Shown here: piece by piece, positions 19,373 to 27,456 of the stretch
How the letters are laid out: each line of letters starts with the position of its first letter
Position numbering within the stretch: position 1 is the first letter of the stretch
Source: Pseudomonas sp. TH10
GTDB taxonomy: Bacteria > Pseudomonadota > Gammaproteobacteria > Pseudomonadales > Pseudomonadaceae
Reading direction: 5' to 3'
Assembly (NCBI RefSeq): GCF_016651255.1
Contig: NZ_JAEKEG010000073.1
Span: 1 to 40,831, forward strand
Length of the DNA: 40,831 nucleotides
Notes under the pieces: model-generated
The model's database searches: none
Told to the model about the DNA's origin: nothing
What the model saw: only the letters and a program-made list of their open reading frames with translations
Program-made: the position numbers and the translations under genes

Positions 19373-19695
19373 CAAGATCCCTTTTTGAAGGTTTCCAATA
19401 TCTTTCGAAGCTGCTCTTTTGCGTCCGGTTCGAGGTTTTTGTAGCCTCGAAAGAACGCATCGTCTAGATGCCGTTCCTGCGGAGCGCGAACATCCTCTTC
19501 AAAAAAATACGGTGTCGCCACGCCTAGAACGTCAGCGAGAGCCGTTAACTTTTCCGCAGATGGCCGCTGAGATTCACGGTTTTCGAGTTCCCAAAGATAG
19601 CTTTTGCTCAGACCTGCCATGTCCGCCAGCTTCTCCAGGGTCAGCCCACGCTGCTTGCGCAGGTCGCGAAGCTTTTCGCCGAGACGAGTTGTCAC
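19372..19695 (-). CDS. capH: CapH-like XRE transcriptional repressor
   Basis: This is a 107-residue repressor divergent from cdnC. The HTH is LGEKLRDLRKQRGLTLEKLA with recognition helix GLSKSYLWELENRES. The C-terminal part (VRAPQERHLDDAFFRGYKNL onwards) would hold the dimer and peptidase-cut region. GTG at 19695 is chosen because AGGGAGG lies 8-14 bases upstream; the frame stays open further but that part only mirrors cdnC. CapH binds the divergent promoter and is cut by CapP upon DNA damage in known CapHP systems. The palindrome at 19788-19813 is the obvious candidate site. Confidence 0.85.
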   Translation of the reverse strand: MTTRLGEKLRDLRKQRGLTLEKLADMAGLSKSYLWELENRESQRPSAEKLTALADVLGVATPYFFEEDVRAPQERHLDDAFFRGYKNLEPDAKEQLRKILETFKKGS

Positions 19696-19740
19696 GATCG
19701 CGCCTCCCTTTTGATGGTGATTGGTAAAAATAGTACCACG

Positions 19741-19813
19741 GTTCCGAACAAAGCGTTTGACAACAGCGATAGAAGGAGTAGGTTTACAAAAAGTTCGCTG
19801 TACCGAACTTTTT
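19741..19813. promoter_or_regulatory. divergent capH/cdnC control region with operator palindromes
   Basis: AAAAAGTTCG (19788-19797) and CGAACTTTTT (19804-19813) form a perfect 10-bp inverted repeat with a 6-base centre. A second, shorter palindrome with the same half-site, GTTC-C-GAAC, is at 19741-19749. A TTGACA lies at 19757-19762, facing cdnC, with only a weak -10 (TAGGTT, 19779-19784). The shared GTTC/GAAC half-sites suggest two CapH binding sites. Confidence 0.65.
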
Positions 19814-19890
19814 ATCAGGCTAGCCGATAACCCGCAGTTTAGGTGTAGTCGTCCTGCCTTCAGTTGATGCACTTCCCATAGGGGGCAGTT

Positions 19891-20856
19891 ATGTCCAGAG
19901 AGCACGTCGACCACCGAGACATCGTACGATTCGCCGAAGAAAAGGTGAATCTTCCCAAGGACAAGGCTAGCGCATATCGAGAGCAGGCAGGACGTTTGCA
20001 GGACAAGCTGGAAGGTTATCTTTCCGATCACCCCGACTTCTCGTTGAAGCGGATGATGGTTTCCGGGAGCCTGGCAAAAGGCACCGCTTTGCGTTCCCTG
20101 AATGATATTGATGTCGCGGTCTATGTCAGCGGCTCGGACGCGCCACATGACACCAAGGCGCTGCTCGATTACTTGGCTGACAAACTGCGTAAGGCTTTTC
20201 CGAACTTCAGTGGGGACCAGGTCGTTCCACAAACCTATTCCGTAACCGTTTCCTTTCGTGGAACGGGTCTGGACGTCGATATTGTTCCTGTCTTGTACTC
20301 GGGCCTTCCCGATTGGCGTGGCAACCTGATCAGCCAAGACGACGGCTCCTTTCTGGAAACCAGCATTCCACTGCATCTGGCCTTCGCAAAAGCACGTAAA
20401 CAGGCTCAGCCCACTCATTACGCGCAAATCGTGAGGCTTGTGAAATTCTGGGCCCGCCTGATGAAACAGGAGCGCGACGGCTTCCGCTTTAAGTCGTTCA
20501 TGATCGAAATGATCTTGGCGAAACTCAGCGACCAAGGTGTCGACTTTTCTGATTACCCCGAAGCCCTCCAGGCCTTCTTCACGTACATCGCGCGCTCGGA
20601 GCTTCGGGAAAAAATCTTCTTCGAAGATAACTACCCGGCGTCAAAGGTCGGCGTGTTTACGAATCCCGTGCAGATCATTGATCCCGTAAACCCCGGGAAC
20701 AACGTCGCCCGCCTTTACACGCAGCAAAATGTCGACGCGATCATCGATGCAGCTCTGGACGCTGGTGACGCAATCGATGCAGCCCTTTATGCGCCGAACA
20801 AGCAGCTAACCGTCGGTTACTGGCAAAAGGTTTTCGGGTCTTCCTTCCAAGTGTGA
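19891..20856 (+). CDS. cdnC: CBASS CD-NTase, CdnC clade
   Basis: This is a cyclic oligonucleotide synthase of 321 residues, intact. The nucleotidyltransferase signature GSLAKGTALRSLNDIDVAVY spans 59-78 with Asp72 and Asp74; the third catalytic Asp is in GLDVDIVPV (Asp130). The whole protein reads very close to the E. coli MS115-1 CdnC that I remember, which makes cyclic tri-AMP when bound to its HORMA partner. AGGGGG precedes the ATG by 7 bases. It is the first gene of the plus-strand CBASS operon, 195 bases from capH. Confidence 0.92.
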   Translation: MSREHVDHRDIVRFAEEKVNLPKDKASAYREQAGRLQDKLEGYLSDHPDFSLKRMMVSGSLAKGTALRSLNDIDVAVYVSGSDAPHDTKALLDYLADKLRKAFPNFSGDQVVPQTYSVTVSFRGTGLDVDIVPVLYSGLPDWRGNLISQDDGSFLETSIPLHLAFAKARKQAQPTHYAQIVRLVKFWARLMKQERDGFRFKSFMIEMILAKLSDQGVDFSDYPEALQAFFTYIARSELREKIFFEDNYPASKVGVFTNPVQIIDPVNPGNNVARLYTQQNVDAIIDAALDAGDAIDAALYAPNKQLTVGYWQKVFGSSFQV

Positions 20857-20865
20857 GGTAGCAAT

Positions 20866-21381
20866 ATGTCGTCTTACAGCTATACGGTCGCGGAGACCCA
20901 AACATTTACCCTAACTCATGCCAAGCATATGGCAGCGAAGGTCGCTGCGGATCTCATGCGACTCCAGCGCCTTTATGGGGCGCCAAGCAGTCAGCATATT
21001 CTTGAGTACGAACAGGAAGTGACTCTGCTGTTGAAGTCGGGCTTTCTTGGCACAGTAACCTTCGGATTCAAGCGTGGAGAGAATTGGATCGAACCCACTC
21101 TCAACTACTCAGCATCCGAGCTTTCGGGTACAGGAACCGATGATTCCCCTGGCCGCATTCGCCCAGGGGCGGATGTTTCAGGTGCTAGTTTCTACAGTTA
21201 CCTGACTTATAGCGCTGCTTGGAATCTCGCATCACAAAGCGAAAGGGACGCCCTGGAAAGTGAGCGACCATTCTCTCGCGGCACGGCTTCTGCACCTGGT
21301 GTTAGCGGCTATCTCGTTGACGACCGCTCCTACTCATCAGGTGGCCGTTCCCTCAATCGCTCGACAGTAAGGAGCTTCTAA
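20866..21381 (+). CDS. cap7: CBASS HORMA-domain protein (Cap7)
   Basis: The protein has 171 residues and is intact. It starts SSYSYTVAETQTFTLTHAKH, as in bacterial HORMA proteins of CdnC operons. The core ends in SGASFYSYLTYSAAWN and the C-terminal safety-belt region includes GGRSLNRSTVRSF. HORMA proteins bind peptide closure motifs, supposedly of phage proteins, and the closed form activates CdnC. It starts 9 bases after cdnC, and its TAA overlaps the next ATG (TAATG), so all three are coupled. Confidence 0.88.
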   Translation: MSSYSYTVAETQTFTLTHAKHMAAKVAADLMRLQRLYGAPSSQHILEYEQEVTLLLKSGFLGTVTFGFKRGENWIEPTLNYSASELSGTGTDDSPGRIRPGADVSGASFYSYLTYSAAWNLASQSERDALESERPFSRGTASAPGVSGYLVDDRSYSSGGRSLNRSTVRSF

Positions 21382-22317
21382 TGAGTACCAAACCTACCTT
21401 GGATGAACTGTTCGAGTACCGAGTGAACTATCCAGATTTTGAGCCGCAGGGGCGGCTGGCAAGGCTCATTGGTCTGGATGAGCAGAAGCAGCGCCTGGCT
21501 AAAATCCTTGGCCTCCTAGTCAACTCGTCGGGCCTCACCGATTGGGCGAAGAAATTCCACCCTGGCTCTGAGGCCCTGCTAGATACCGTACTGCGCCGCC
21601 CTCCCTCGTCGTCCTAGCCGGTGACGTTGGTTCTGGGAAGACCGAGCTTGCGGAAACTATTGGTGATGCGGTTGCTCGGCAAGAAAACATTGGGATCACC
21701 CTGTTTCCGTTGAGCCTTTCTACCAGGGGGCAAGGACGAGTCGGTGAAATGACCCAACTCCTTTCGGCGGCCTTTGACTACACCATCGAAGAGGCAAAAA
21801 GCTCAAGTCATCAAACGGCCGTTCACGCGGAGCGGTCATTTTGCTTGTGGACGAAGCAGATGCGCTGGCTCAATCCCGTGAGAGCGCTCAGATGCACCAT
21901 GAGGATCGCGCTGGCGTGAATGCCTTCATTCGGGGTATCGACCGGATCGCAAACGCCCAGCTTCCAGCGGCGGTAATCATGTGCACCAACCGCCTGAATG
22001 CCCTAGATCCGGCAGTACGGCGGCGCGCCGCCGAGGTGTTGTCTTTTGGTCGTCCAAATGACGAGCAACGTCGGCACATCATGACAAGCCGACTCAATTC
22101 ACTGGGTATATCAGGAACAGCCATTGAAGCGTTGGTCATCGCGACAGGACCTCAAGAAGGCAATGTCCCTGGTTTCACATTCTCTGATCTGACTCAACGC
22201 CTGATACCGTCCATAGTCTTGGAAGCTTATCCAACCCAGGCCGTTGATGCGAAGCGGGCAATATTGGTGGCGCAGCGGATGATCCCAACACCAGCATTTC
22301 AGGATCACATCATCTAA
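21381..22317 (+). CDS. cap6: CBASS TRIP13/Pch2-like AAA+ ATPase (Cap6), two frameshifts
   Basis: Cap6 remodels the closed HORMA protein and so switches CBASS off. The N-terminal part reads TLDELFEYRVNYPDFEPQGR. Walker A, VVLAGDVGSGKTELAETIG, and Walker B, VILLVDEADALA, lie in different frames, as does the sensor region VIMCTNRLNALDPAVRRRAA. Frame changes are at the C run 21603-21605 and the A run 21796-21800; one base added at each joins all three pieces (RRPPLVVLAGD, and IEEAKKLKSSNGRSRGAVIL), giving about 312 residues. The sensor/arginine-finger region looks intact. Confidence 0.88.
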
Positions 22318-22363
22318 TCGCCACAAGACAACTTTCGAGAAGTGCATCGCAAGTGAGGGAAAT

Positions 22364-23103
22364 ATGGCAACCAAAAAAGACCGCATCGCCGACACAGCGT
22401 GGATGAAAGATTCCTTCGTGGACGTTCAGGCGGAATTAGCGCTAAAGCTGAAGCGTGCAGCTCAATCCATTTCACACGCCGGAACCCACGGTACGGTGGT
22501 CGAAGATCATTGGATCGATGTCTTCCGGGCGTACCTACCTAATCGTTACGAAGTGGCAACAGGCTTGGTTATAGATAGCCTGGGCAACCGAAGTGATCAG
22601 ATCGATATCGTCATCTTCGACCGTCACTTCACCCCTACCCTGCTTGACCAGCAAAATCACCGGTATATCCCAGTTGAAGCTGTATATGCCGTCTTTGAAT
22701 CGAAGCCACATTTCGATAAAAGCTACTTTGAGTACGCAGGAAACAAGGCTGCTTCAGTACGTAAGCTGCATCGCACCTCTGTCCCCATCGCGCATGCAGG
22801 GGAACCTATGAGCCGAAACCGCTATTTCCAATTATAGCCGGCATCGTCGCCCCCAAGTCGAGCTGGACGGATGGATTAGGAGAACACTTCCTAAAACATC
22901 TTCCTACAGAGGAAATGGAGCGGTTGGACTGTGGGTGTGCCTTGGAGAATGGAGCGTTCGACAGTTTCGGAGACTGCTTGAAAGTCGTAGGGTCCGAGGG
23001 TGCACTCATCTACTTCTTATTCCGCCTGCTCTCTCGACTCCAATCACTGGGCACGGTCCCAGCAATTGACTGGGCAGCCTATGCATCGGTGATAAACAAA
23101 TAG
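22364..23103 (+). CDS. nucC: CBASS effector NucC (cyclic trinucleotide-activated DNase), one frameshift
   Basis: NucC is a restriction-enzyme-like homotrimer that joins into hexamers on binding cyclic tri-AMP and destroys chromosomal DNA. Active-site residues Asp81 (DQIDIVIFD), Glu112 and Lys114 (VFESK) correspond to Asp73, Glu104 and Lys106 of the E. coli protein. A conserved LHRTSVPIAHAG follows. One G is missing from 22799-22802; adding it gives HAGGTYEPKPLFPIIAGI and an end at SLGTVPAIDWAAYAS, about 246 residues, the family length. It ends 4 bases from the convergent RES gene. Confidence 0.9.
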
Positions 23104-23107
23104 GTGT

Positions 23108-24409
23108 TCAATAGTCCCATTCACCATAGGGGTCTTGCTCGTAACGCCAATCTCTGATGACGGTGTCGCCGTTAATAACTAGCGGCTCGACCTCAAAGGT
23201 AACACAGCCGATTTTGTGAGCCTCCAGTGTATCGGGAATGTACACGAGCCCAGACGGGAAAGGCCCATTGCCGATGATGGGGTCGTCCTCGATTCTCTCC
23301 TGATAAGGAATGCTGGCGAGCACACGTGAAAACAGAGCAATGTTGATCCCATCCTGGTGCTGAACAGAGGCAAAAATCACCCCATCAATAGGCGGATCAA
23401 CCTGCGTGGAAAGGTACTCTGCAATCACTTGGGTCAGTAGATATTCCTGCTCTTGATCAGGCGTGACTGGCGAACTGATTGCTGTGCAAGGTGCGTAGAA
23501 ACTGCCTTCGTTCCATACTCGCTCGATAAGCCGGATCAAAACAACTCATAGGCTGAGAATCGAATATATTCTCCAACACACCAAAATCGAGCACCCGGGC
23601 ATCCCGTAACAACTGAAACGCCCCCGTTAGCACCATACCGCCCACCGAGGGGCGCAGCTCGGCGATGCACGTGTCGCGATCAAATGCGCCATAAAACACA
23701 GGCACACCAACAGGATTCATTCGTCCTGCGCGCGCCTTTTCCTTGGGAGGTGCCGCTAGTTCAGTTTCCGGGGAGACAAGAATGTTTTTAGGATCCGATG
23801 ACGGTGGGCAGTAGCGCCCTCGATATAGTTCCCAACCATCTTCTACTTCAAACAATCGCACCACCTCCTGGCTGTTTTCGTCTTTGAGGTGATGAATACC
23901 TTTAAACAACCAATCGAGGAACGCTTTACCGTGATCGTTAAAGAAACGGCTGCGGTGCATCACACCACTTTTGAATTCTTGCCATTTTCCTCGACTTCTG
24001 TCGGTCGGATACTGCGCCGCATGTACAGCGCATCGGCCTCAAAACGTGGTTCACCGCCTCGTTTCAAGTAATAGTCAGAGCAAACAGTGAGCAACTCGAC
24101 AATGGCAGCAGTGACGGAGCCTTCATTATCGTCGCACTCAAGCATTTCCGCGACGATGAGCGCCAAGGGATTGCCGGCGCGAATGTAGCGTCCCAGATCC
24201 CCAGCACCGCAAGTTCTGATGACCAGATCAGTCCCGTAGAAATTGTAAAGAATCTCTGCAATATCATCCGCTAAAACCTCAATGGCTATGCAGGGCCTCA
24301 CACGCTCACAGACCGAACACTTGGCCATATCGCATTGATCACGAATACGTTGCCGAAGAAAGATATCCCCCACACAGCCATCACATACAATTTCTACGCT
24401 GCCTTTCAA
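23108..24409 (-). CDS. HEPN/RES N-terminal plus RES-domain protein, two frameshifts
   Basis: RES domains degrade NAD+ and are toxic to the cell. The RES part has LYRGRYCPP and MNPVGVPVFYGAFDRDTCIA followed by ELRPSVGG, with the conserved Arg, Tyr and Glu. The N-terminal part carries a zinc-ribbon pattern (CDGCVGD...CDMAKCSVC) and a helical region typical of HEPN/RES_NTD1. A T lost at 23984 separates them; adding it gives ENWQEFKSGVMHRSRFFN. A second shift near 23485 (+1 or -2, not a homopolymer) precedes ISSPVTPDQEQEYLLTQVIA. I propose TTG at 24409, with AAGGGG 8-13 bases upstream; ATG at 24328 is an alternative but would cut off the CxxC. No Xre antitoxin gene is adjacent. Confidence 0.75.
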
Positions 24410-24443
24410 ATCATACCCCTTGAAAGCACCTATCCTAGAACCA

Positions 24444-26209
24444 CTATTTCTGAGCCGGATGCACCGCTTGCAGATGGTTGGAAAAACCGGCCTCAGTTTC
24501 ACAACGCCAAGTCGCCCACAGCTTGCATCCCGTCTCGCCCCCATGTCCAACTCAAACGCCAACCAGTTCCGAGCCGGCATCACATACCGATTAAAACCGG
24601 GGAACAACATCATCTCGACACAGTGCTGCACATCGATGGATTGGACCTTGCTGGCGGTATGGTTCAGCAATTGAAGAAAAAGCCGTTCGGCCACTCCAAT
24701 CAACGACGGATGCACCACACCTGACGAAGTAAATTGCTGAATCTGCGCCCAGTTCGACGTTGGCGGAATATCCCTTCGGTAGCAACTGCCCCAGGCCGCG
24801 ACATGCACGTCCCCAGAAGCAATGGATACCCGCAGCATTCTCTGCTCAGCAATACGAGTCAGCGACTCCAAGAGTCGCTTACGCTCCCCTCGTGATCCCC
24901 GTGCGACCAATGATCCTTAAGGTCATCAGCATTACTGTCGAGCACATGATCCTGCCCAAACGTATCGAGCAACCCTTCAGCCAGCGACAATTTGGGGTGC
25001 GCGACCGGAACCGAGGACATGAAGATTAAGTGCTGACATTTGCTTCCCGGATGAGCAGGCTTACCGTCACGGAGCGTGTTGAGCCAAGCCTGCATAGCAG
25101 TCCAGGTATTGGCCCCCAGTACTTGGGTACGTGAACGCTCAGTGCGCAGATCAGCAACAAACAACGATACCGGCCCCAAGTGATAGCCGAAACTAAAGCC
25201 CGGCTGACCATCCAAGAGCGGCAAGGCCAATCGATCTCCATTTAATCGAGCACTCCATTGCACCGGCTCATACTGTGGGTCCTGCGGGGAAACGTTTGCA
25301 CGTTGGAGCAATTGCAATGGCGGCAAATCATCAAGGGCATGCTGCAGCTGAAACACCCAGAAAGCCTTGCGCGCATGACGCATCAGCACCTGGAACAACT
25401 CGCAGTGCTGCATAGCCGGACTATAGGACCCCCAACCGTCGAAGATGTCATGGTCGTCCCACATCATCACTGTAGGGATTCTCGCCATCGCATCAGCTGC
25501 ATCAAAATTCGGCTTGGGGTGCCCCAGTCACGCCGCGTATCTGGCAGCCAACGATTGGCATAGAGCCCGAAATAGTAGGACTCGATCTCTTTCTCCAACG
25601 CCGCGCTTACCTTGAACGCCAATTGCTCCTTGCGCGACAGTCCGACCCATTTCTTGAGGGACTTCACATCCTCCCAAATCGAGTCAAAGTAAATTTGGTC
25701 GCCCCCATCAGCAGCAATTGGAACCGCTTCAAGCCCTTGTCATGAATTCGTCCTTCGTGCCAAAGCTGTTCCTTGTCCAGCACGTAACCTGCAGCACGCA
25801 AGTCACTGTCATGATTGCTGATCAGGTCAGCCCATACGGCGTTTTCAGGGCGCACCAACTTGCGCATTCCACTAGGGTCCGAAAAGCCATTGCAAGAGAC
25901 GTAGGCCATTCTTGGGGCATAGTCTCGACCGGGAATGGAGAACTGCCATTGCGGCCCTTCCTGCCCTACACCAAACTTTACTAATCGCTCCTGCGCCTGC
26001 TGATCACAGCTCAGGTCGTAACGAAGGATGGTTTCTTTCGGACGCTCCAGCAAAACCTTCGGCGTCGGACAAGCCTGGCCGTCAACAGAAAGAACAGGAA
26101 ATGCGGCGCCAGCTACAACTCCGACTAACGCGGTCACCTGCCACTGCCCGGATTTGCTGACGCCTCGGAAGGACAACACGGGCCCCACAGTAAAAAGTGC
26201 TTTTGACAT
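24444..26209 (-). CDS. PhoD-like metallophosphatase, four frameshifts
   Basis: This is an alkaline-phosphatase-D-type enzyme of about 590 residues once repaired. Metal-binding motifs in order: AYVSCNGFSDP, LISNHDSDL, LLMGGDQIYFDSIW, MMWDDHDIFDGWGS and SIASGDVHVAAWGS. Frame losses are at plus-strand runs 25702-25706, 25516-25519, 24886-24889 and 24526; all are G/C homopolymers, and one base at each restores the frame to the natural end LWATWRCETEAGFSNHLQAV. There is no signal peptide: it starts MSKALFTVGPVLSFRG, so it should be cytoplasmic, unlike classical PhoD. It starts 5 bases after the DUF4062 stop and is followed by the RES gene 34 bases on. Confidence 0.82.
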
Positions 26210-26214
26210 CCCTG

Positions 26215-27339
26215 TTATCTCCCTTCAAGTTCGGCGGCAATAACTTTGACAATCTTGGCGCGTGAAGCGGCTCTCTTGGCCAGAATTTGCGCTTCACCTG
26301 TTTGATCCAACCATTCCCTAAAACGCTGGAGCGCATGGCGCGTTTGCGACGCATCGCGACAGTTGGCCAGGAAGGCAAACTGTACTTTCTGTACATCATC
26401 AGCGACAAAAATACCGAAGGAACCGCTGACAACCGTAGCATCAGGAAAGCCTAACAACGCAGTGGCCTGAGTCTCTGTCGCTCCACGGTGACAGGCGATT
26501 AAATGTAACGGTCCTTCTGCACCTTTCAACAGATCAGCATGCTCATGGTCACGCAGAAAAGGCTTACCCACCAGCTCACGCGCAGCAGCAACCGTGAACG
26601 CAGCCGGGATTGCATGGACAAACACAACGACATTCACTCCAGCAATTGGAACAATGGCGAACGCTTCGCTAGCAGGGACTTTGCCACCATTGAGCGCCTG
26701 CAGTAACACCGCTTCCATCGCTCGTTTGCGCTGACGGAAGTCCATCCGTGTCCAATCCAGCGCCTGGCCCATATCGAAACGAATCGAAGCCGCAGCGGTT
26801 ACACCACGCTGGGTCAGAACGACCAACGCATCGAGAAGCGCTTCCTGGACGCGGCTACGCAATTGCTCAACAGTTGAAACCATTCCACCCCTGAAGGGTG
26901 TCTGTTGTGCAATAAAGGCCTGGAAGCGCTGATTACGTGCTGTCTCAGCTACCTGGCCATCGCCTGCTGGGATATTTGGCATAGCGATGAAGCGCACCTT
27001 CCCCCGAGTAGTGGCTAGTCCCTCCATGTACTCTGCATGGCAAATACCAATGTCGCCGTCACCACTGGCCCAGCCGGCATTGCCGTTGGACAGCACCAGT
27101 AGCACATCGCAATCCCTCACGGCTTGCAAACAGGCATCCCAGCTGTCCTGCATTCCGTCCGCAGAAGGTGCATCTTCGTTAATCCAAACTTCGAATACCT
27201 GTTTGCCAAATAGCTTCGTGCCCTCTATCTCACGTTTGAGTTGCTCTCGGATACTGCTGAGCGTTTGATCGCGGTCCGTGGGAAAGCGATCGTTACAACG
27301 ACTGGACAGCATTACTTTGATTCTCTTTGACTGGGCCAT
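26215..27339 (-). CDS. DUF4062 (TIR-like) protein
   Basis: The protein has 374 residues and is intact. The N-terminal 150 residues match DUF4062: KRIKVMLSSRCNDRFP, then EVWINEDAPSADGMQDSWDA and CDVLLVLSNGNAGWASGDGD and IGICHAEY, a flavodoxin-like fold related to TIR domains. A conserved Glu in the INED and CHAE motifs could serve as a catalytic residue, but activity cannot be told from sequence. The C-terminal half is mixed alpha/beta with no name I know. It is the first of three closely spaced genes with phoD and RES, and lies 117 bases after the helicase gene. Confidence 0.8.
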   Translation of the reverse strand: MAQSKRIKVMLSSRCNDRFPTDRDQTLSSIREQLKREIEGTKLFGKQVFEVWINEDAPSADGMQDSWDACLQAVRDCDVLLVLSNGNAGWASGDGDIGICHAEYMEGLATTRGKVRFIAMPNIPAGDGQVAETARNQRFQAFIAQQTPFRGGMVSTVEQLRSRVQEALLDALVVLTQRGVTAAASIRFDMGQALDWTRMDFRQRKRAMEAVLLQALNGGKVPASEAFAIVPIAGVNVVVFVHAIPAAFTVAAARELVGKPFLRDHEHADLLKGAEGPLHLIACHRGATETQATALLGFPDATVVSGSFGIFVADDVQKVQFAFLANCRDASQTRHALQRFREWLDQTGEAQILAKRAASRAKIVKVIAAELEGR

Positions 27340-27456
27340 CCTTGCTCCTGCCCCACTTCCGAGGCCTCAAAATTCTTTGATCAATGAATACCTTCCCGCC
27401 CTATCTCCAGATTCACCTGGCCAAGAAGCCGGAGGCAATACGGTGCCCCCTTTCTG

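Noticed and set aside
19696..20535. Upstream extension of the capH frame to 20535
   Set aside because: It only mirrors cdnC on the other strand; the GTG at 19695 has a strong ribosome-binding site.
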